Shown here: positions 1 through 7,388 of the stretch, one piece after another | Position numbering within the stretch: the first letter of the stretch is position 1 | Layout of the letters: each line of letters opens with the position of its first letter | NCBI GenBank assembly: GCA_030632745.1 | Contig: DAOVUE010000007.1 | Span: 1-11,312 of the forward strand | Direction of reading: 5' to 3' | Length of the DNA stretch: 11,312 bases | Origin: Pseudomonadota bacterium | Lineage (GTDB): Bacteria > Pseudomonadota > Gammaproteobacteria > GRL18 | The notes under the pieces: generated by a model | What the model saw: the letters and a program-made list of their open reading frames with translations, nothing else | What the model was told of the DNA's origin: nothing | The model's database searches: none | Position numbers and translations under genes: made by a program

Positions 1-1634
1 AGAAATTTTTTATCATCCCTATAAGGATAATCCAGAGTATAGTGCAGACCTCTGCTTTCTTTTCGCTGCATTGCACTATTAACGATTAATTCTGCTACCG
101 TGACAAGATTTCTTAATTCGATCAGATCACTATTAATTAAATACTGCCGGTAATAATCATCAATTTCACGTTTAAGTAAATCAATACGCTGCCGGGCTAA
201 TAATAGGCGTTTGTTTGTACGCACTATACCAACATAATTCCACATAAAACGGCGTAATTCATCCCAGTTCTGGCTAATTACCACACCTTCTTCAGAACCG
301 GTGACACGACTGTCATCCCATGGAGTTAATATTGCTTTACATTCACAATCCGGTAATTTCTGAGTTATTTTTTTTGCTGCAGCCTGACCAAAGACTAAAC
401 ATTCAAGTAATGAATTACTGGCCATCCGGTTGGCACCATGCAAGCCTGTAAATGCAGTTTCACCAATTGCATATAAATTATTAATATCAGTTTGACCGTC
501 CAGGTTAGTCATAATGCCGCCACAGGTATAATGTGCCGCCGGTACAACAGGGATGAATTCTTTTGTGATGTCAATGCCAAATTCAAGACATTTTTCATAG
601 ATAGTAGGGAAGTGGCCTTTAATAAACTCGGGTGATTTATGTGTAATATCAAGAAAAACATAATCTGAACCAGTACGCTTCATTTCATAATCAATAGCCT
701 GAGCAACAATATCTCGTGGGGCCAGTTCCTCTTGAGCATCAAATTTATGCATAAAAGGAGTACCATCAGGAAGTTTTAATTTGGCTCCTTCACCGCGTAG
801 AGCTTCAGTAATTAAAAATGACTTAGCTTTCGGATGATACAAACAAGTGGGATGAAATTGATTAAATTCCATGTTGGCAACGCGACAGCCTGCTCGCCAG
901 GCCATGGCTATACCATCGCCTGTTGAACTGTCAGGATTACTGGTATATAAGTAAACTTTGCTGGCACCACCTGTAGCCAGCACTGTGAATTTTGATGAAA
1001 CTGCAATAACCTGATTGATTTTTGTATCTAATAAATAGATTCCCACACATTGTTTTATTTTTGCTGCTTTATTATCTGAAAGGTTATCTGTTGAGCTATG
1101 GCTTCCTATGTTTTGGTGGTGAGGTGATAGGATGAGATCAACTGCTAAATGATGTTCAAATACTTTAATATTTGGATGTTGTGTTACCTGCTGTGTCAAT
1201 TTATTTGAAATAGCTTTGCCTGTTGCATCTGCAGCATGAATGACTCTACGCTGGCTATGGCCGCCTTCCCGTGTCAGATGATAATTATCGCTATGCTGTT
1301 CATAAGAGAATTTCACCCCCTGATCAATTAGCCATTGAATGGCACTTTTTCCATTTTCTATGACAAATTCAACACTTTCTTTATGGCATAATCCGGCTCC
1401 GGCATTGATGGTGTCCTGAATATGAGCCTCATGACTGTCATTTATTTCATCTAAAACAGCCGCGACCCCCCCCTGAGCATAGAATGTTGAGCCCTCATTC
1501 ATAGAACCTTTGGATATAAGAGCTATTTTAGTATGACTATCACCATGAGTGAATTCTCCGGCAAATTCCAGAGCCATGGTTAAACCTGCGGCACCGGTTC
1601 CTACAATAATAACGTCAAAACATTCAGTTTTCAT
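1..1634 (-). CDS. nadB: L-aspartate oxidase NadB, C-terminus cut by window edge
   Basis: Flavoprotein that oxidises L-aspartate to iminoaspartate, the first step of de novo NAD synthesis; NadA uses the product. I translated the minus strand from the ATG at 1634: the frame stays open for 544 codons to the window edge. Visible features are the N-terminal FAD-binding glycine motif (VGTGAAGL, residues 11-18), YAQGGVAAV (52-60), the REGGHSQRR segment (122-130), ATGGASKVY (220-228), EFNQFHPT (256-263), RGEGA (280-284), PAAHYTCGG (365-373), [17 protein letters not shown] (397-413) and [14 protein letters not shown] (524-537). The last motif lies about 20 residues from the end in E. coli NadB (540 aa), so only a short tail is missing. 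An insertion of polar residues near 170-196 is unlike E. coli. An AGGAAG ribosome site (1637-1642) supports the start. The gene is divergent from rpoE, as in E. coli and Pseudomonas. A run of eight G (coding sense) does not break the frame. Confidence 0.96.
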   Translation of the reverse strand, partial: MKTECFDVIIVGTGAAGLTMALEFAGEFTHGDSHTKIALISKGSMNEGSTFYAQGGVAAVLDEINDSHEAHIQDTINAGAGLCHKESVEFVIENGKSAIQWLIDQGVKFSYEQHSDNYHLTREGGHSQRRVIHAADATGKAISNKLTQQVTQHPNIKVFEHHLAVDLILSPHHQNIGSHSSTDNLSDNKAAKIKQCVGIYLLDTKINQVIAVSSKFTVLATGGASKVYLYTSNPDSSTGDGIAMAWRAGCRVANMEFNQFHPTCLYHPKAKSFLITEALRGEGAKLKLPDGTPFMHKFDAQEELAPRDIVAQAIDYEMKRTGSDYVFLDITHKSPEFIKGHFPTIYEKCLEFGIDITKEFIPVVPAAHYTCGGIMTNLDGQTDINNLYAIGETAFTGLHGANRMASNSLLECLVFGQAAAKKITQKLPDCECKAILTPWDDSRVTGSEEGVVISQNWDELRRFMWNYVGIVRTNKRLLLARQRIDLLKREIDDYYRQYLINSDLIELRNLVTVAELIVNSAMQRKESRGLHYTLDYPYRDDKKF

Positions 1635-1657
1635 AGCTTCCTGATAAGATTAAATTC

Positions 1658-1683
1658 CTGCACTGCTTTTACTGGCACTGCAG
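1658..1683. repeat. imperfect inverted repeat in nadB leader
   Basis: CTGCACTGC (1658-1666) and GCACTGCAG (1675-1683) are inverted with one central mismatch (8 of 9 pairs) around an 8-base spacer. The heptamer GCACTGC also occurs as a direct repeat here. It sits between the candidate nadB -10 and the start codon, so it could be an operator or a leader hairpin. No regulator can be named from it. Confidence 0.4.
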
Positions 1684-1686
1684 TTT

Positions 1687-1692
1687 ATTATA
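1687..1692 (-). promoter_or_regulatory. possible nadB -10 element
   Basis: On the minus strand a perfect TATAAT lies about 52 bases upstream of the nadB ATG. No good TTGACA-like -35 is present at 16-18 bases spacing, because the upstream DNA is T-rich. Transcription from here would start near 1680, inside the inverted repeat at 1658-1683. It is the best candidate for nadB, but single -10 matches are common in DNA this AT-rich. Confidence 0.35.
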
Positions 1693-1710
1693 AACAAAAA
1701 ATAAATAAAA

Positions 1711-1743
1711 AGCCTTTAACCCAAATTTTTTAGTTAGAAGTTA
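1711..1743 (+). repeat. compact copy of intergenic repeat family
   Basis: This AT-rich stretch begins AGCCTTTAACCCAAA and ends with the 14-mer TTAGTTAGAAGTTA (1730-1743). The same 14-mer occurs exactly at 2610-2623, and the beginning resembles AGCCTTTAGCCAAA at 2531-2544. It therefore looks like the two ends of the rpoE-rseA repeat without its central hairpin. It lies in the divergent nadB/rpoE region, just upstream of the sigma-E type promoter. Confidence 0.45.
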
Positions 1744-1761
1744 TAAAAAAACATATAAAAC

Positions 1762-1789
1762 TGAACTTTTAACTTTTTTCCTGGTCTTA
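1762..1789 (+). promoter_or_regulatory. sigma-E type promoter of rpoE (autoregulatory)
   Basis: TGAACTT (1762-1768) matches the RpoE -35 consensus GGAACTT at six of seven positions and is followed by T-rich DNA as usual. After a 16-base spacer, TCTTA (1785-1789) matches the -10 form TCTGA at four of five. Transcription would begin near 1796, giving a leader of about 100 bases before the rpoE ATG. Autoregulation of rpoE by its own product is established in enterobacteria and for algU in Pseudomonas. The assignment here is inference from motif and position. Confidence 0.65.
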
Positions 1790-1825
1790 GTTTCAGAAGA
1801 GACGGAAATTTATATTTTTTTTGTA

Positions 1826-1831
1826 TATAAT
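1826..1831 (+). promoter_or_regulatory. possible second, housekeeping -10 for rpoE
   Basis: An exact TATAAT lies 66 bases upstream of the rpoE start. The hexamer 17 bases upstream (CGGAAA) is a poor -35 and there is no extended TG. A vegetative promoter beside the sigma-E promoter would give basal expression, as known at other rpoE loci, but the evidence here is one hexamer in AT-rich DNA. Confidence 0.3.
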
Positions 1832-1897
1832 GACTTTATTCAAACTATACAATTTGATAATTTATTTCTGTATCTTTTAAGTAAAAATGGGTAGCTA

Positions 1898-2479
1898 ATG
1901 AGCGATAATGCGTCGCAAAACAGGTTCGATCTGGAGATAGTAAAAAGGGTTCAGCAAGGTGATAAAAACGCGTTTGATTTACTGGTTATAAAATACCAGC
2001 ACAAACTGGCAAAAGTTGTGACTTCGTATGTTCCTGATAGTGATGTACTGGATGTTGTCCAGGATGCTTTTATTAAGGCTTACAAATCATTAACATTATT
2101 TAAAGGTGAGAGTTCTTTTTATACCTGGCTTTATCGTATTGCTGTTAATACAGCAAAAAATTATATCACGGCTCAAAATCGCAGACCACCCCGTATGGAT
2201 GTTGATGCGCTTGAAGCAGAATTTCATACAGGTGGTAGTGCGTTACATGATCACGCAACGCCTGAAGCTAATATCTCAAAGCAGCAGATTAGTGATTTGA
2301 TTTCACAGGTTATCAGTAGCTTACCTGAGGAGTTAAAGGTGGCTATTACTTTGCGGGAACATAAAGCAATGAGCTATGAAGAAATTGCTGAAATAATGGA
2401 ATGTCCTGTTGGTACAGTTCGTTCTAGAATTTATAGAGCCCGGGAAGCTTTAGAAATGGAATTGAAAAAAATCCTGTAG
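1898..2479 (+). CDS. rpoE: RNA polymerase sigma factor RpoE (extracytoplasmic stress, ECF type)
   Basis: Group 4 (ECF) sigma factor that directs RNA polymerase to envelope-stress promoters and is held inactive at the membrane by RseA. The 193-residue length matches E. coli RpoE (191). Sigma region 2 covers about 24-93, with ALNLLV-like AFDLLVIKYQHK, DVVQDAFIKAYKSL (52-65) and FYTWLYRIAVNTAKNYI (74-90). The linker contains NRRPP (94-98). Region 4 covers about 130-187, with SLPEELKVAITLRE, the SYEEIAEIM helix-turn-helix (159-167) and CPVGTVRSRIYRAREAL (169-185). The ATG start aligns with the E. coli N-terminus. The ribosome site is weak (GGGTAG), and a three-codon reading frame at 1887-1898 ends on the A of the ATG. 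A sigma-E type promoter lies upstream and rseA follows after 155 bases. Confidence 0.97.
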   Translation: MSDNASQNRFDLEIVKRVQQGDKNAFDLLVIKYQHKLAKVVTSYVPDSDVLDVVQDAFIKAYKSLTLFKGESSFYTWLYRIAVNTAKNYITAQNRRPPRMDVDALEAEFHTGGSALHDHATPEANISKQQISDLISQVISSLPEELKVAITLREHKAMSYEEIAEIMECPVGTVRSRIYRAREALEMELKKIL

Positions 2480-2530
2480 TGTGCAGCATTTAGTTAATTA
2501 GTATTAATCAAATTAGAAATTAAATCAGAT

Positions 2531-2623
2531 AGCCTTTAGCCAAACTTGAATTTGGCTGCCATCTTATTTGGTAACATAAAATACCAAATAAGATGGCAGA
2601 TAACAAAAGTTAGTTAGAAGTTA
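2531..2623 (+). repeat. hairpin-bearing intergenic repeat between rpoE and rseA
   Basis: The element begins AGCCTTTAGCCAAA. A small inverted repeat follows: AGCCAAA (2538-2544) and TTTGGCT (2551-2557). Next is a perfect 18-bp inverted repeat, left arm 2556-2573 and right arm 2582-2599, with an 8-base loop. It ends with TTAGTTAGAAGTTA (2610-2623), an exact copy of 1730-1743. Its first half also resembles, inverted, the repeat at 9007-9110. No U-tract follows the stem, so it is not a standard intrinsic terminator. It probably forms a stable stem in the rpoE-rseA transcript, where it could stabilise RNA ends, be cut by RNase III, or attenuate transcription. An origin as a small palindromic mobile repeat is also possible. 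Confidence 0.7.
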
Positions 2624-2634
2624 AAATCAGTGAA

Positions 2635-3321
2635 ATGAATATGTCTTATAAAGAACAAGAAATGAATGAAGTGCTCTCTGCATCTTTTGATGCGGAACAG
2701 TCCGATATTGAAACAGAGCAGCTTGTTGATGCATTACTCAATGATTCTGCTTTAAAAAAACAATATATTCGAGCCCAGATAATTGATGATAGTCTTCATC
2801 AACAAATATATGACAACTTAATTAATAGTAATTTACGCAGTAAAATAATGTTCTGTCTTGAAGATTTACCTGCCCATTCTGAACAGCCTGTTAACCTTAT
2901 CGCTCCCAATACTGCAAAACAGCTTAAACTATCATTCACTGATGTAATTTCCGGCTGGATGCAGGAATTACTGCAGGGAATAAGCCGCATGCTGGATAAT
3001 AAAATTATCAGCGGAGTTTCTGTTGCGGCATCAGTCATGTTTGCTACTTTATTTTCTTTACAATTTTTTAACAGCAATGCAACAAATACTTTGAATAATA
3101 ATATCGCTACTTCACCACCGATTAAGTCTTCCCTGATTCAGCTTTCATCTAAATTAGCTGAGAAGCAGAAGCCGGCTCCTAAGAAACATATTTATTCAAC
3201 AACTGAACCAATGAGTAAACTTGAGCTTCAAAGTAGTGATAAGTATAGCGATAAGAGTAGTGACTTGCAGGATGTTCAAAAAAAAACTTATAAACAGGCC
3301 ACCATTGAAATTAATCAATAA
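2635..3321 (+). CDS. rseA: anti-sigma-E factor RseA
   Basis: Single-pass inner-membrane protein whose cytoplasmic N-terminus binds RpoE; regulated proteolysis releases the sigma factor. The protein is 228 aa as called (E. coli 216). The stretch MNEVLSASFDAE (10-21) aligns with the E. coli start MQKEQLSALMDGE, and YIRAQIIDDSL (44-54) corresponds to its YHLIRDSM region. One membrane segment lies at about 124-145 (ISGVSVAASVMFATLF). The periplasmic tail is about 83 residues, polar, and holds a short Ser-Asp-Lys repeat (SSDKYSDKSSD, 200-210). Homology argues that translation may begin at Met10 (base 2662) rather than at the ATG of 2635 or 2641; none has a strong ribosome site. Identity rests on the position after rpoE, the topology and the N-terminal motif, since overall sequence is diverged. 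No rseB follows. Confidence 0.88.
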   Translation: MNMSYKEQEMNEVLSASFDAEQSDIETEQLVDALLNDSALKKQYIRAQIIDDSLHQQIYDNLINSNLRSKIMFCLEDLPAHSEQPVNLIAPNTAKQLKLSFTDVISGWMQELLQGISRMLDNKIISGVSVAASVMFATLFSLQFFNSNATNTLNNNIATSPPIKSSLIQLSSKLAEKQKPAPKKHIYSTTEPMSKLELQSSDKYSDKSSDLQDVQKKTYKQATIEINQ

Positions 3322-3347
3322 TTTCCAATGAACCGGTTGAAATCTAA

Positions 3348-3854
3348 GTGATAGAAGAACAGGCCAGAGTGGTTTCTGTGGATGAGCAATATGTCTGGGT
3401 CGAAACTCAGCGTCAGTCCAGTTGCGGGCACTGCTCAGTAAAAGATGGATGTGGTACGCAGGTGTTAAGTAAGATACTGGGTAATAAACATAGCCGGGTA
3501 CGCTGCCTGAATTCTTTAGATGCCAGAGTGGGCGAAGACGTTATTATCGGTATTGAAGAGTCTGCTTTATTAACAGGCTCATTTTTATTGTATATACTCC
3601 CTCTTATCTTTATGATTGTCTCCGGTGCTCTGGCCGTCACCATCAGTCGCTTTCTATGGCCTGACTTTATCGATCTGTTTTCTGTTGCAGCTTCATTTTC
3701 AGGTTTATTTGCTGGACTTTTTTTTTCACGTCACTACGTACAATCGGCCGCTAATCAAAAAAATTATGAGCCTGTTGTTATAAAAATAATCCCCAAATCT
3801 TTCACCTTGAATAAATTCAGTAATAAACAGGAAATTTCCTCTAAAGAGATCTAG
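3348..3854 (+). CDS. rseC: RseC/MucC family inner-membrane protein
   Basis: RseC family protein of 168 aa (E. coli 159). In E. coli it is a modest positive effector of sigma-E and is linked with the Rsx system that resets SoxR; the biochemical role is unclear. The N-terminus MIEEQARVVSVDEQYVWVET matches the family, followed by the cysteine cluster C26, C29, C35 within CGHCSVKDGCG and a further C53. Two membrane segments lie at about 76-98 and 108-126, then a basic cytoplasmic tail. The GTG start at 3348 is chosen because it aligns with the E. coli N-terminus. A seven-codon ATG frame (3328-3351) ends in TGA overlapping this GTG, which could couple translation. It follows rseA by 26 bases and precedes the glutaredoxin-like gene by 6. 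Confidence 0.92.
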   Translation: MIEEQARVVSVDEQYVWVETQRQSSCGHCSVKDGCGTQVLSKILGNKHSRVRCLNSLDARVGEDVIIGIEESALLTGSFLLYILPLIFMIVSGALAVTISRFLWPDFIDLFSVAASFSGLFAGLFFSRHYVQSAANQKNYEPVVIKIIPKSFTLNKFSNKQEISSKEI

Positions 3855-3860
3855 CCTGGT

Positions 3861-4106
3861 ATGATTTTCAAGTTTTATTATCGTAATAATTGTCACCTCT
3901 GTGAAGACATGTATCAGCTGATCCATCCCTATTTATCAACTTATGATATTAAACTTGAAATGTTTAATATCGATCAGGATCCTCACTTAGAAAAAAAATA
4001 TGGTTTATTAATACCCGTTTTAAGTGATGAACTCAATAATGAGGTGTGTCACTATTTTTTTGATAAACGAAGCTTTGAAAAATTATTACTTGAAAGTAAA
4101 TGTTAG
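3861..4106 (+). CDS. small glutaredoxin-like protein (DUF836/GrxA-like)
   Basis: An 81-residue cytoplasmic protein with a thioredoxin fold of the DUF836 glutaredoxin type. The redox motif C11-H-L-C14 follows a beta strand (FKFYYRNN). The family's second hallmark, a glycine followed by cis-proline in GLLIPVL (48-54, Pro52), is present. Further cysteines are C63 and the C-terminal C81. Such proteins are expected to exchange thiols and disulfides, but the substrate is unknown. It begins six bases after rseC with a purine-rich site (AAAGAGAT) inside the rseC end, so the two are likely co-translated. This gene is absent from the E. coli rse operon. The neighbouring RseC carries a cysteine cluster, which makes a functional link plausible but unproven. 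Confidence 0.85.
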   Translation: MIFKFYYRNNCHLCEDMYQLIHPYLSTYDIKLEMFNIDQDPHLEKKYGLLIPVLSDELNNEVCHYFFDKRSFEKLLLESKC

Positions 4107-4177
4107 TATCGCTCTACTTTTAAAGCTTTTTTTGTTATGATTCGTCGCTTTATTATGTATTTAAGGCTGGAAACTGA

Positions 4178-5980
4178 GTGGCTGAACTAGAGTTTATTCG
4201 TAATTTTTCAATTATTGCTCACATTGATCATGGCAAATCAACCCTGTCTGATCGAATTATCCAGATTTGTGGTGGTTTGAGTGATCGTGAGATGCAGGCT
4301 CAGGTTCTGGACTCTATGGACATTGAACGTGAGCGCGGCATTACCATCAAGGCACAAAGTGTTTCACTGGATTACCATTCCCGTGATGGTAATACCTATC
4401 AGCTTAATTTTATTGATACTCCCGGCCATGTTGATTTTTCTTATGAGGTATCCCGTTCACTGGCTGCTTGTGAAGGTGCATTATTAGTGGTTGATGTGTC
4501 CCAGGGTGTTGAAGCTCAGAGTGTAGCCAATTGTTATACGGCCATTGAACAGGGTCTGGAAGTACTTCCGGTATTGAATAAAATTGACTTGCCTGCAGCT
4601 GATCCTGATCGTGTTATAACAGAAATTGAAGAAGTCATTGGTCTTGATGCTATAGAAGCACCTCTGTGCAGTGCTAAAACAGGTCAGGGGGTTGAGGATT
4701 TATTAGAATATCTTGTTAAACATATTCCTGCACCCCAGGGTGATCGAGATGCCCCTTTGCAGGCATTGATCATTGATTCCTGGTTTGATTCTTATCTGGG
4801 GGTGGTTTCACTTGTACGTGTTATGCAGGGTACCTTAAATAGAAGAGATAAAATGCAGGTGATGTCTACCGGTAAAACTCATACTGTTGATGGTCTGGGT
4901 GTTTTTACTCCAAAACGTGTTAAAAAGGACTCTTTAACAGCAGGAGAAGTCGGTTATGTTATTGCCGGAATTAAAGACATCTATGGTGCCCCTGTCGGTG
5001 ATACGCTGACCACAGCCCATAATCCCTGTGACAAACCTTTAAAAGGTTTCAAAGAAATTCAGCCGCGCGTGTTTGCCGGGCTGTTTCCAGTCACTTCAGA
5101 TGACTATGAAGGCTTACGTGAAGCCTTATCCAAATTAAAACTCAATGACGCTGCCTTGTTTTTTGAACCAGAAGTATCTCAGGCTCTGGGCTTTGGTTTT
5201 CGCTGCGGTTTTCTCGGTATGTTACATATGGAAATCGTTCAGGAACGTCTGGAACGTGAATATGAGCTGGATCTGATCACTACGGCACCGACTGTTGTTT
5301 TTCAGGTATTGACCACCAAAGGTGAAGTAATCGAGGTTGATAATCCGGCTAAATTACCCGAACGTTCTACTATAGATGAAATTCGTGAGCCGATTATTTC
5401 TGCCAATTTATTATTACCACATGAGTATGTGGGTAACGTGATTGGTTTATGTGTTGAAAAACGCGGTGTGCAGAAGAAAATGCACTATGTAGGCAATCAG
5501 GTCAATATGACGTTTGAAATGCCTATGAATGAAGTGGTGTTAGACTTTTTTGACCGCTTAAAGTCAGTGAGTCGCGGCTTTGCATCCCTGGAATACCACT
5601 TTGTACGTTTTGAAGCCTCTAAATTAGTCAAAATGGATATTTTAATCAATGGTGAGCCTGTTGATGCTTTATCTCTTATTATTCATGAAGATCTTGCGCT
5701 CAGCCGTGGTCGTGAATTGACGGAAAAAATGAAAGAACTGATTCAACGGCAAATGTTTGATGTGGCCATCCAGGCGGCTATAGGTTCAAAAGTAATTGCC
5801 AGAACCAATGTTAAGGCATTACGTAAAAATGTGACAGCCAAATGTTATGGTGGAGATGTCAGTCGTAAACGTAAATTACTGGAAAAACAAAAAGCAGGTA
5901 AAAAGCGTATGAAACAGGTGGGACGCGTTGAAATTCCACAGGAAGCCTTTCTGGCAGTATTACATATTGGTAAAGATTAG
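4178..5980 (+). CDS. lepA: elongation factor 4 (LepA), ribosome-associated GTPase
   Basis: Translational GTPase related to EF-G that acts on ribosomes during initiation or back-translocation and in 30S biogenesis. Length is 600 aa (E. coli 599). G1 AHIDHGKST (14-22), RGIT (53-56), DTPGH (80-84), NKID (134-137) and SAK (165-167) are all present. Later regions include [16 protein letters not shown] and [24 protein letters not shown], and the LepA-specific C-terminal domain ends with [20 protein letters not shown]. The GTG start at 4178 puts [19 protein letters not shown] in register with the family; a GG-rich site (AAGGCTGGA) lies just upstream. It directly precedes lepB, the classic lep operon arrangement. 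The 71-base gap before it shows no convincing promoter or terminator. Confidence 0.98.
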   Translation: MAELEFIRNFSIIAHIDHGKSTLSDRIIQICGGLSDREMQAQVLDSMDIERERGITIKAQSVSLDYHSRDGNTYQLNFIDTPGHVDFSYEVSRSLAACEGALLVVDVSQGVEAQSVANCYTAIEQGLEVLPVLNKIDLPAADPDRVITEIEEVIGLDAIEAPLCSAKTGQGVEDLLEYLVKHIPAPQGDRDAPLQALIIDSWFDSYLGVVSLVRVMQGTLNRRDKMQVMSTGKTHTVDGLGVFTPKRVKKDSLTAGEVGYVIAGIKDIYGAPVGDTLTTAHNPCDKPLKGFKEIQPRVFAGLFPVTSDDYEGLREALSKLKLNDAALFFEPEVSQALGFGFRCGFLGMLHMEIVQERLEREYELDLITTAPTVVFQVLTTKGEVIEVDNPAKLPERSTIDEIREPIISANLLLPHEYVGNVIGLCVEKRGVQKKMHYVGNQVNMTFEMPMNEVVLDFFDRLKSVSRGFASLEYHFVRFEASKLVKMDILINGEPVDALSLIIHEDLALSRGRELTEKMKELIQRQMFDVAIQAAIGSKVIARTNVKALRKNVTAKCYGGDVSRKRKLLEKQKAGKKRMKQVGRVEIPQEAFLAVLHIGKD

Positions 5981-6030
5981 CTTAACACTTAATGATTAAA
6001 TAAGGCATGAGGCAGAAATTGAAATATCCA

Positions 6031-6036
6031 TATAAT
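6031..6036 (+). promoter_or_regulatory. possible -10 element upstream of lepB
   Basis: An exact TATAAT lies 30 bases before the lepB ATG in the 85-base lepA-lepB gap. No good -35 is visible at normal spacing. It might provide internal expression of lepB, but one hexamer in AT-rich DNA is weak support. Confidence 0.25.
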
Positions 6037-6065
6037 GTCTTATCCCTAACACTAAAGAGAAAAAA

Positions 6066-6929
6066 ATGGACTTTGATATTGCACTGGTATTGGTAAGTTT
6101 AACCTTTGTTTCCGGTATTATTCTGGTAATGGATAAAGTACTCTGGGAAAAGTCACGCCGTATGAAACAAAGCGCTGAAGTGGCTAAAAAAGGTCAGGAT
6201 ATCAGAGATCAGGAAAGAGATGCTCTGCTGGCCGATCCGGTTATTGTGGATTATGCCAAATCATTATTCCCGATATTTTTTATTGTTTTAGTACTACGCT
6301 CCTTTATTTTTGAGCCGTTTCGAATTCCGTCTCAGTCCATGATGCCGAATCTTTGGGTGGGGGACTTTATACTAGTCAATAAATTCAGTTATGGTGTTCG
6401 TCTTCCAGTGCTTAATAATGAAATTATTGATACCGGTAAGCCTAAAAATGGTGATGTAGCAGTCTTCAGGTATCCTGTTAATCCATCCATTAATTTTATA
6501 AAACGTGTTATTGGTATTCCTGGTGATCACGTGGTTTATCGTAATAAAGTACTCTATATTAATGATCAAATCATACCGCAAAAAATGCTGGGCTTTTATA
6601 AGGGTGAAGGATCCGGAGTGAAAATGAACGGCGCTCTTTATAAAAATGAAGATTTACTGGGTGTTAAGCATGATATTTTATTAACTCCTAATAAACCGAA
6701 TATGAGCCACATGTTTTTTTCTCTGTTTTTAAATAATGGTGAAATTGATCTTGTGGTTCCGCAAGGAAACTACTTTGTAATGGGTGATAATCGTGATGAA
6801 AGTCACGATAGTCGCTTTTGGGGGCTGGTTCCAGAGGGTAATCTGGTTGGCAAAGCTTTTATGATCTGGTTTAATTGGGATGTAGGACAAGGTTTATTCT
6901 GGGAACGGATTGGTCAGTCAATTGACTAA
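6066..6929 (+). CDS. lepB: signal peptidase I (leader peptidase LepB)
   Basis: Inner-membrane serine protease that cuts signal peptides from exported preproteins on the periplasmic side, using a Ser-Lys dyad. The protein has 287 aa. Two membrane helices lie at about 4-22 and 64-82, separated by a charged cytoplasmic loop. Box B holds the catalytic serine in RIPSQSMMPNL (Ser91), box D the general-base lysine in FIKRVIGIPGD (Lys146), and box E is GDNRDESHDSR (240-250). These catalytic positions coincide with E. coli Ser91 and Lys146. The middle of the catalytic domain (about 170-230) is diverged and shorter than in E. coli (324 aa total). Likely substrates within the window include the Sel1-repeat protein. 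The start is supported by AGAGAAAAAA just upstream. Confidence 0.97.
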   Translation: MDFDIALVLVSLTFVSGIILVMDKVLWEKSRRMKQSAEVAKKGQDIRDQERDALLADPVIVDYAKSLFPIFFIVLVLRSFIFEPFRIPSQSMMPNLWVGDFILVNKFSYGVRLPVLNNEIIDTGKPKNGDVAVFRYPVNPSINFIKRVIGIPGDHVVYRNKVLYINDQIIPQKMLGFYKGEGSGVKMNGALYKNEDLLGVKHDILLTPNKPNMSHMFFSLFLNNGEIDLVVPQGNYFVMGDNRDESHDSRFWGLVPEGNLVGKAFMIWFNWDVGQGLFWERIGQSID

Positions 6930-6951
6930 GAGTTATGGAATGATTAAAACG

Positions 6952-6985
6952 AGCCTTCAGTCCAAATTATCAGATAGAGAGGAAA
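6952..6985 (+). repeat. possible degenerate compact copy of the intergenic repeat
   Basis: AGCCTTCAGTCCAAATT here matches AGCCTTTAACCCAAATT at 1711-1727 at 14 of 17 positions, and the continuation CAGATAGAGAGG loosely resembles TTAGTTAGAAG. It covers the ribosome-binding region of the next gene. The similarity is short and could be chance; it is listed because the other copies share the same beginning. Confidence 0.25.
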
Positions 6986-6989
6986 TAAA

Positions 6990-7388
6990 ATGATGGAACG
7001 TAATATGAGTTATCACTCATGCATTAAATCACAGCAAGGTTTTACCCTGATTGGATGGATGGTGGTTATTGCAATTTTTTTATTTTTTGCTTATTTAGCC
7101 ATGATTATAACCCCTTCTTTAATTAGCAATAATACCATAAATTCAATTCTGAATTCTTTAAAGGAAGAACCTGGAATAACACAAAGTTCAAAACGGGATA
7201 TACGACGTTTGATCGATAATCGACTAATGATTAATCAGGTGACTAATTTAACCACTGAAGATTTTGAAATAATTAAAGAACCTGACAAGGTCATGATCTA
7301 TATGGATTATGATGATACAATTCATTTTTCTGGTAATGTCTATATTATTATTGAACGTGAAAAATCGGTTGAGTTAATTCGCAATTGA
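6990..7388 (+). CDS. DUF4845 family membrane protein with pilin-like N-terminus
   Basis: A 132-residue protein located between lepB and rnc, the usual place of DUF4845 genes in many gammaproteobacteria; function unknown. The N-terminus reads QQGFTLIGWMVVIAIFLFFAYLAMIITP (residues 15-42), a single hydrophobic helix that resembles a type IV prepilin (Gly17-Phe18, FTLI) but has Gly22 where pilins have the conserved Glu5. The rest is a short, soluble, probably periplasmic domain with many charged residues. A good ribosome site (AGAGGA, about 6978-6983) supports the start at 6990, although Met2 or Met6 are also possible. Its TGA stop overlaps the TTG start of rnc, so expression is probably coupled with RNase III. 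Whether the helix is processed by a prepilin peptidase cannot be told from sequence. Confidence 0.75.
   Translation: MMERNMSYHSCIKSQQGFTLIGWMVVIAIFLFFAYLAMIITPSLISNNTINSILNSLKEEPGITQSSKRDIRRLIDNRLMINQVTNLTTEDFEIIKEPDKVMIYMDYDDTIHFSGNVYIIIEREKSVELIRN

Noticed and set aside
1464..1477. Frameshift at the run of eight C in nadB
   Set aside because: The frame remains open through the run and reads AQGGVAAV as in the family, so the gene is intact there.
2556..2599. Intrinsic terminator between rpoE and rseA
   Set aside because: The stem is strong but is followed by ATAACAAAAG, with no U-tract on either strand.
2531..2623. Integron attC site
   Set aside because: There is a palindrome with a GTTAG-like end, but the required GTTRRRY and RYYYAAC core sites are not present at the ends, and no integrase gene is in view.
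2799..3077. Minus-strand 92-codon frame inside rseA, and similar frames opposite rseC and lepB or within lepA, rpoE and the RDD gene
   Set aside because: They lie entirely within better-supported genes, have no recognisable domains and no ribosome sites.
6990..7388. True type IV pilin or pseudopilin
   Set aside because: The Glu5 equivalent is missing, and the position between lepB and rnc fits DUF4845 better.
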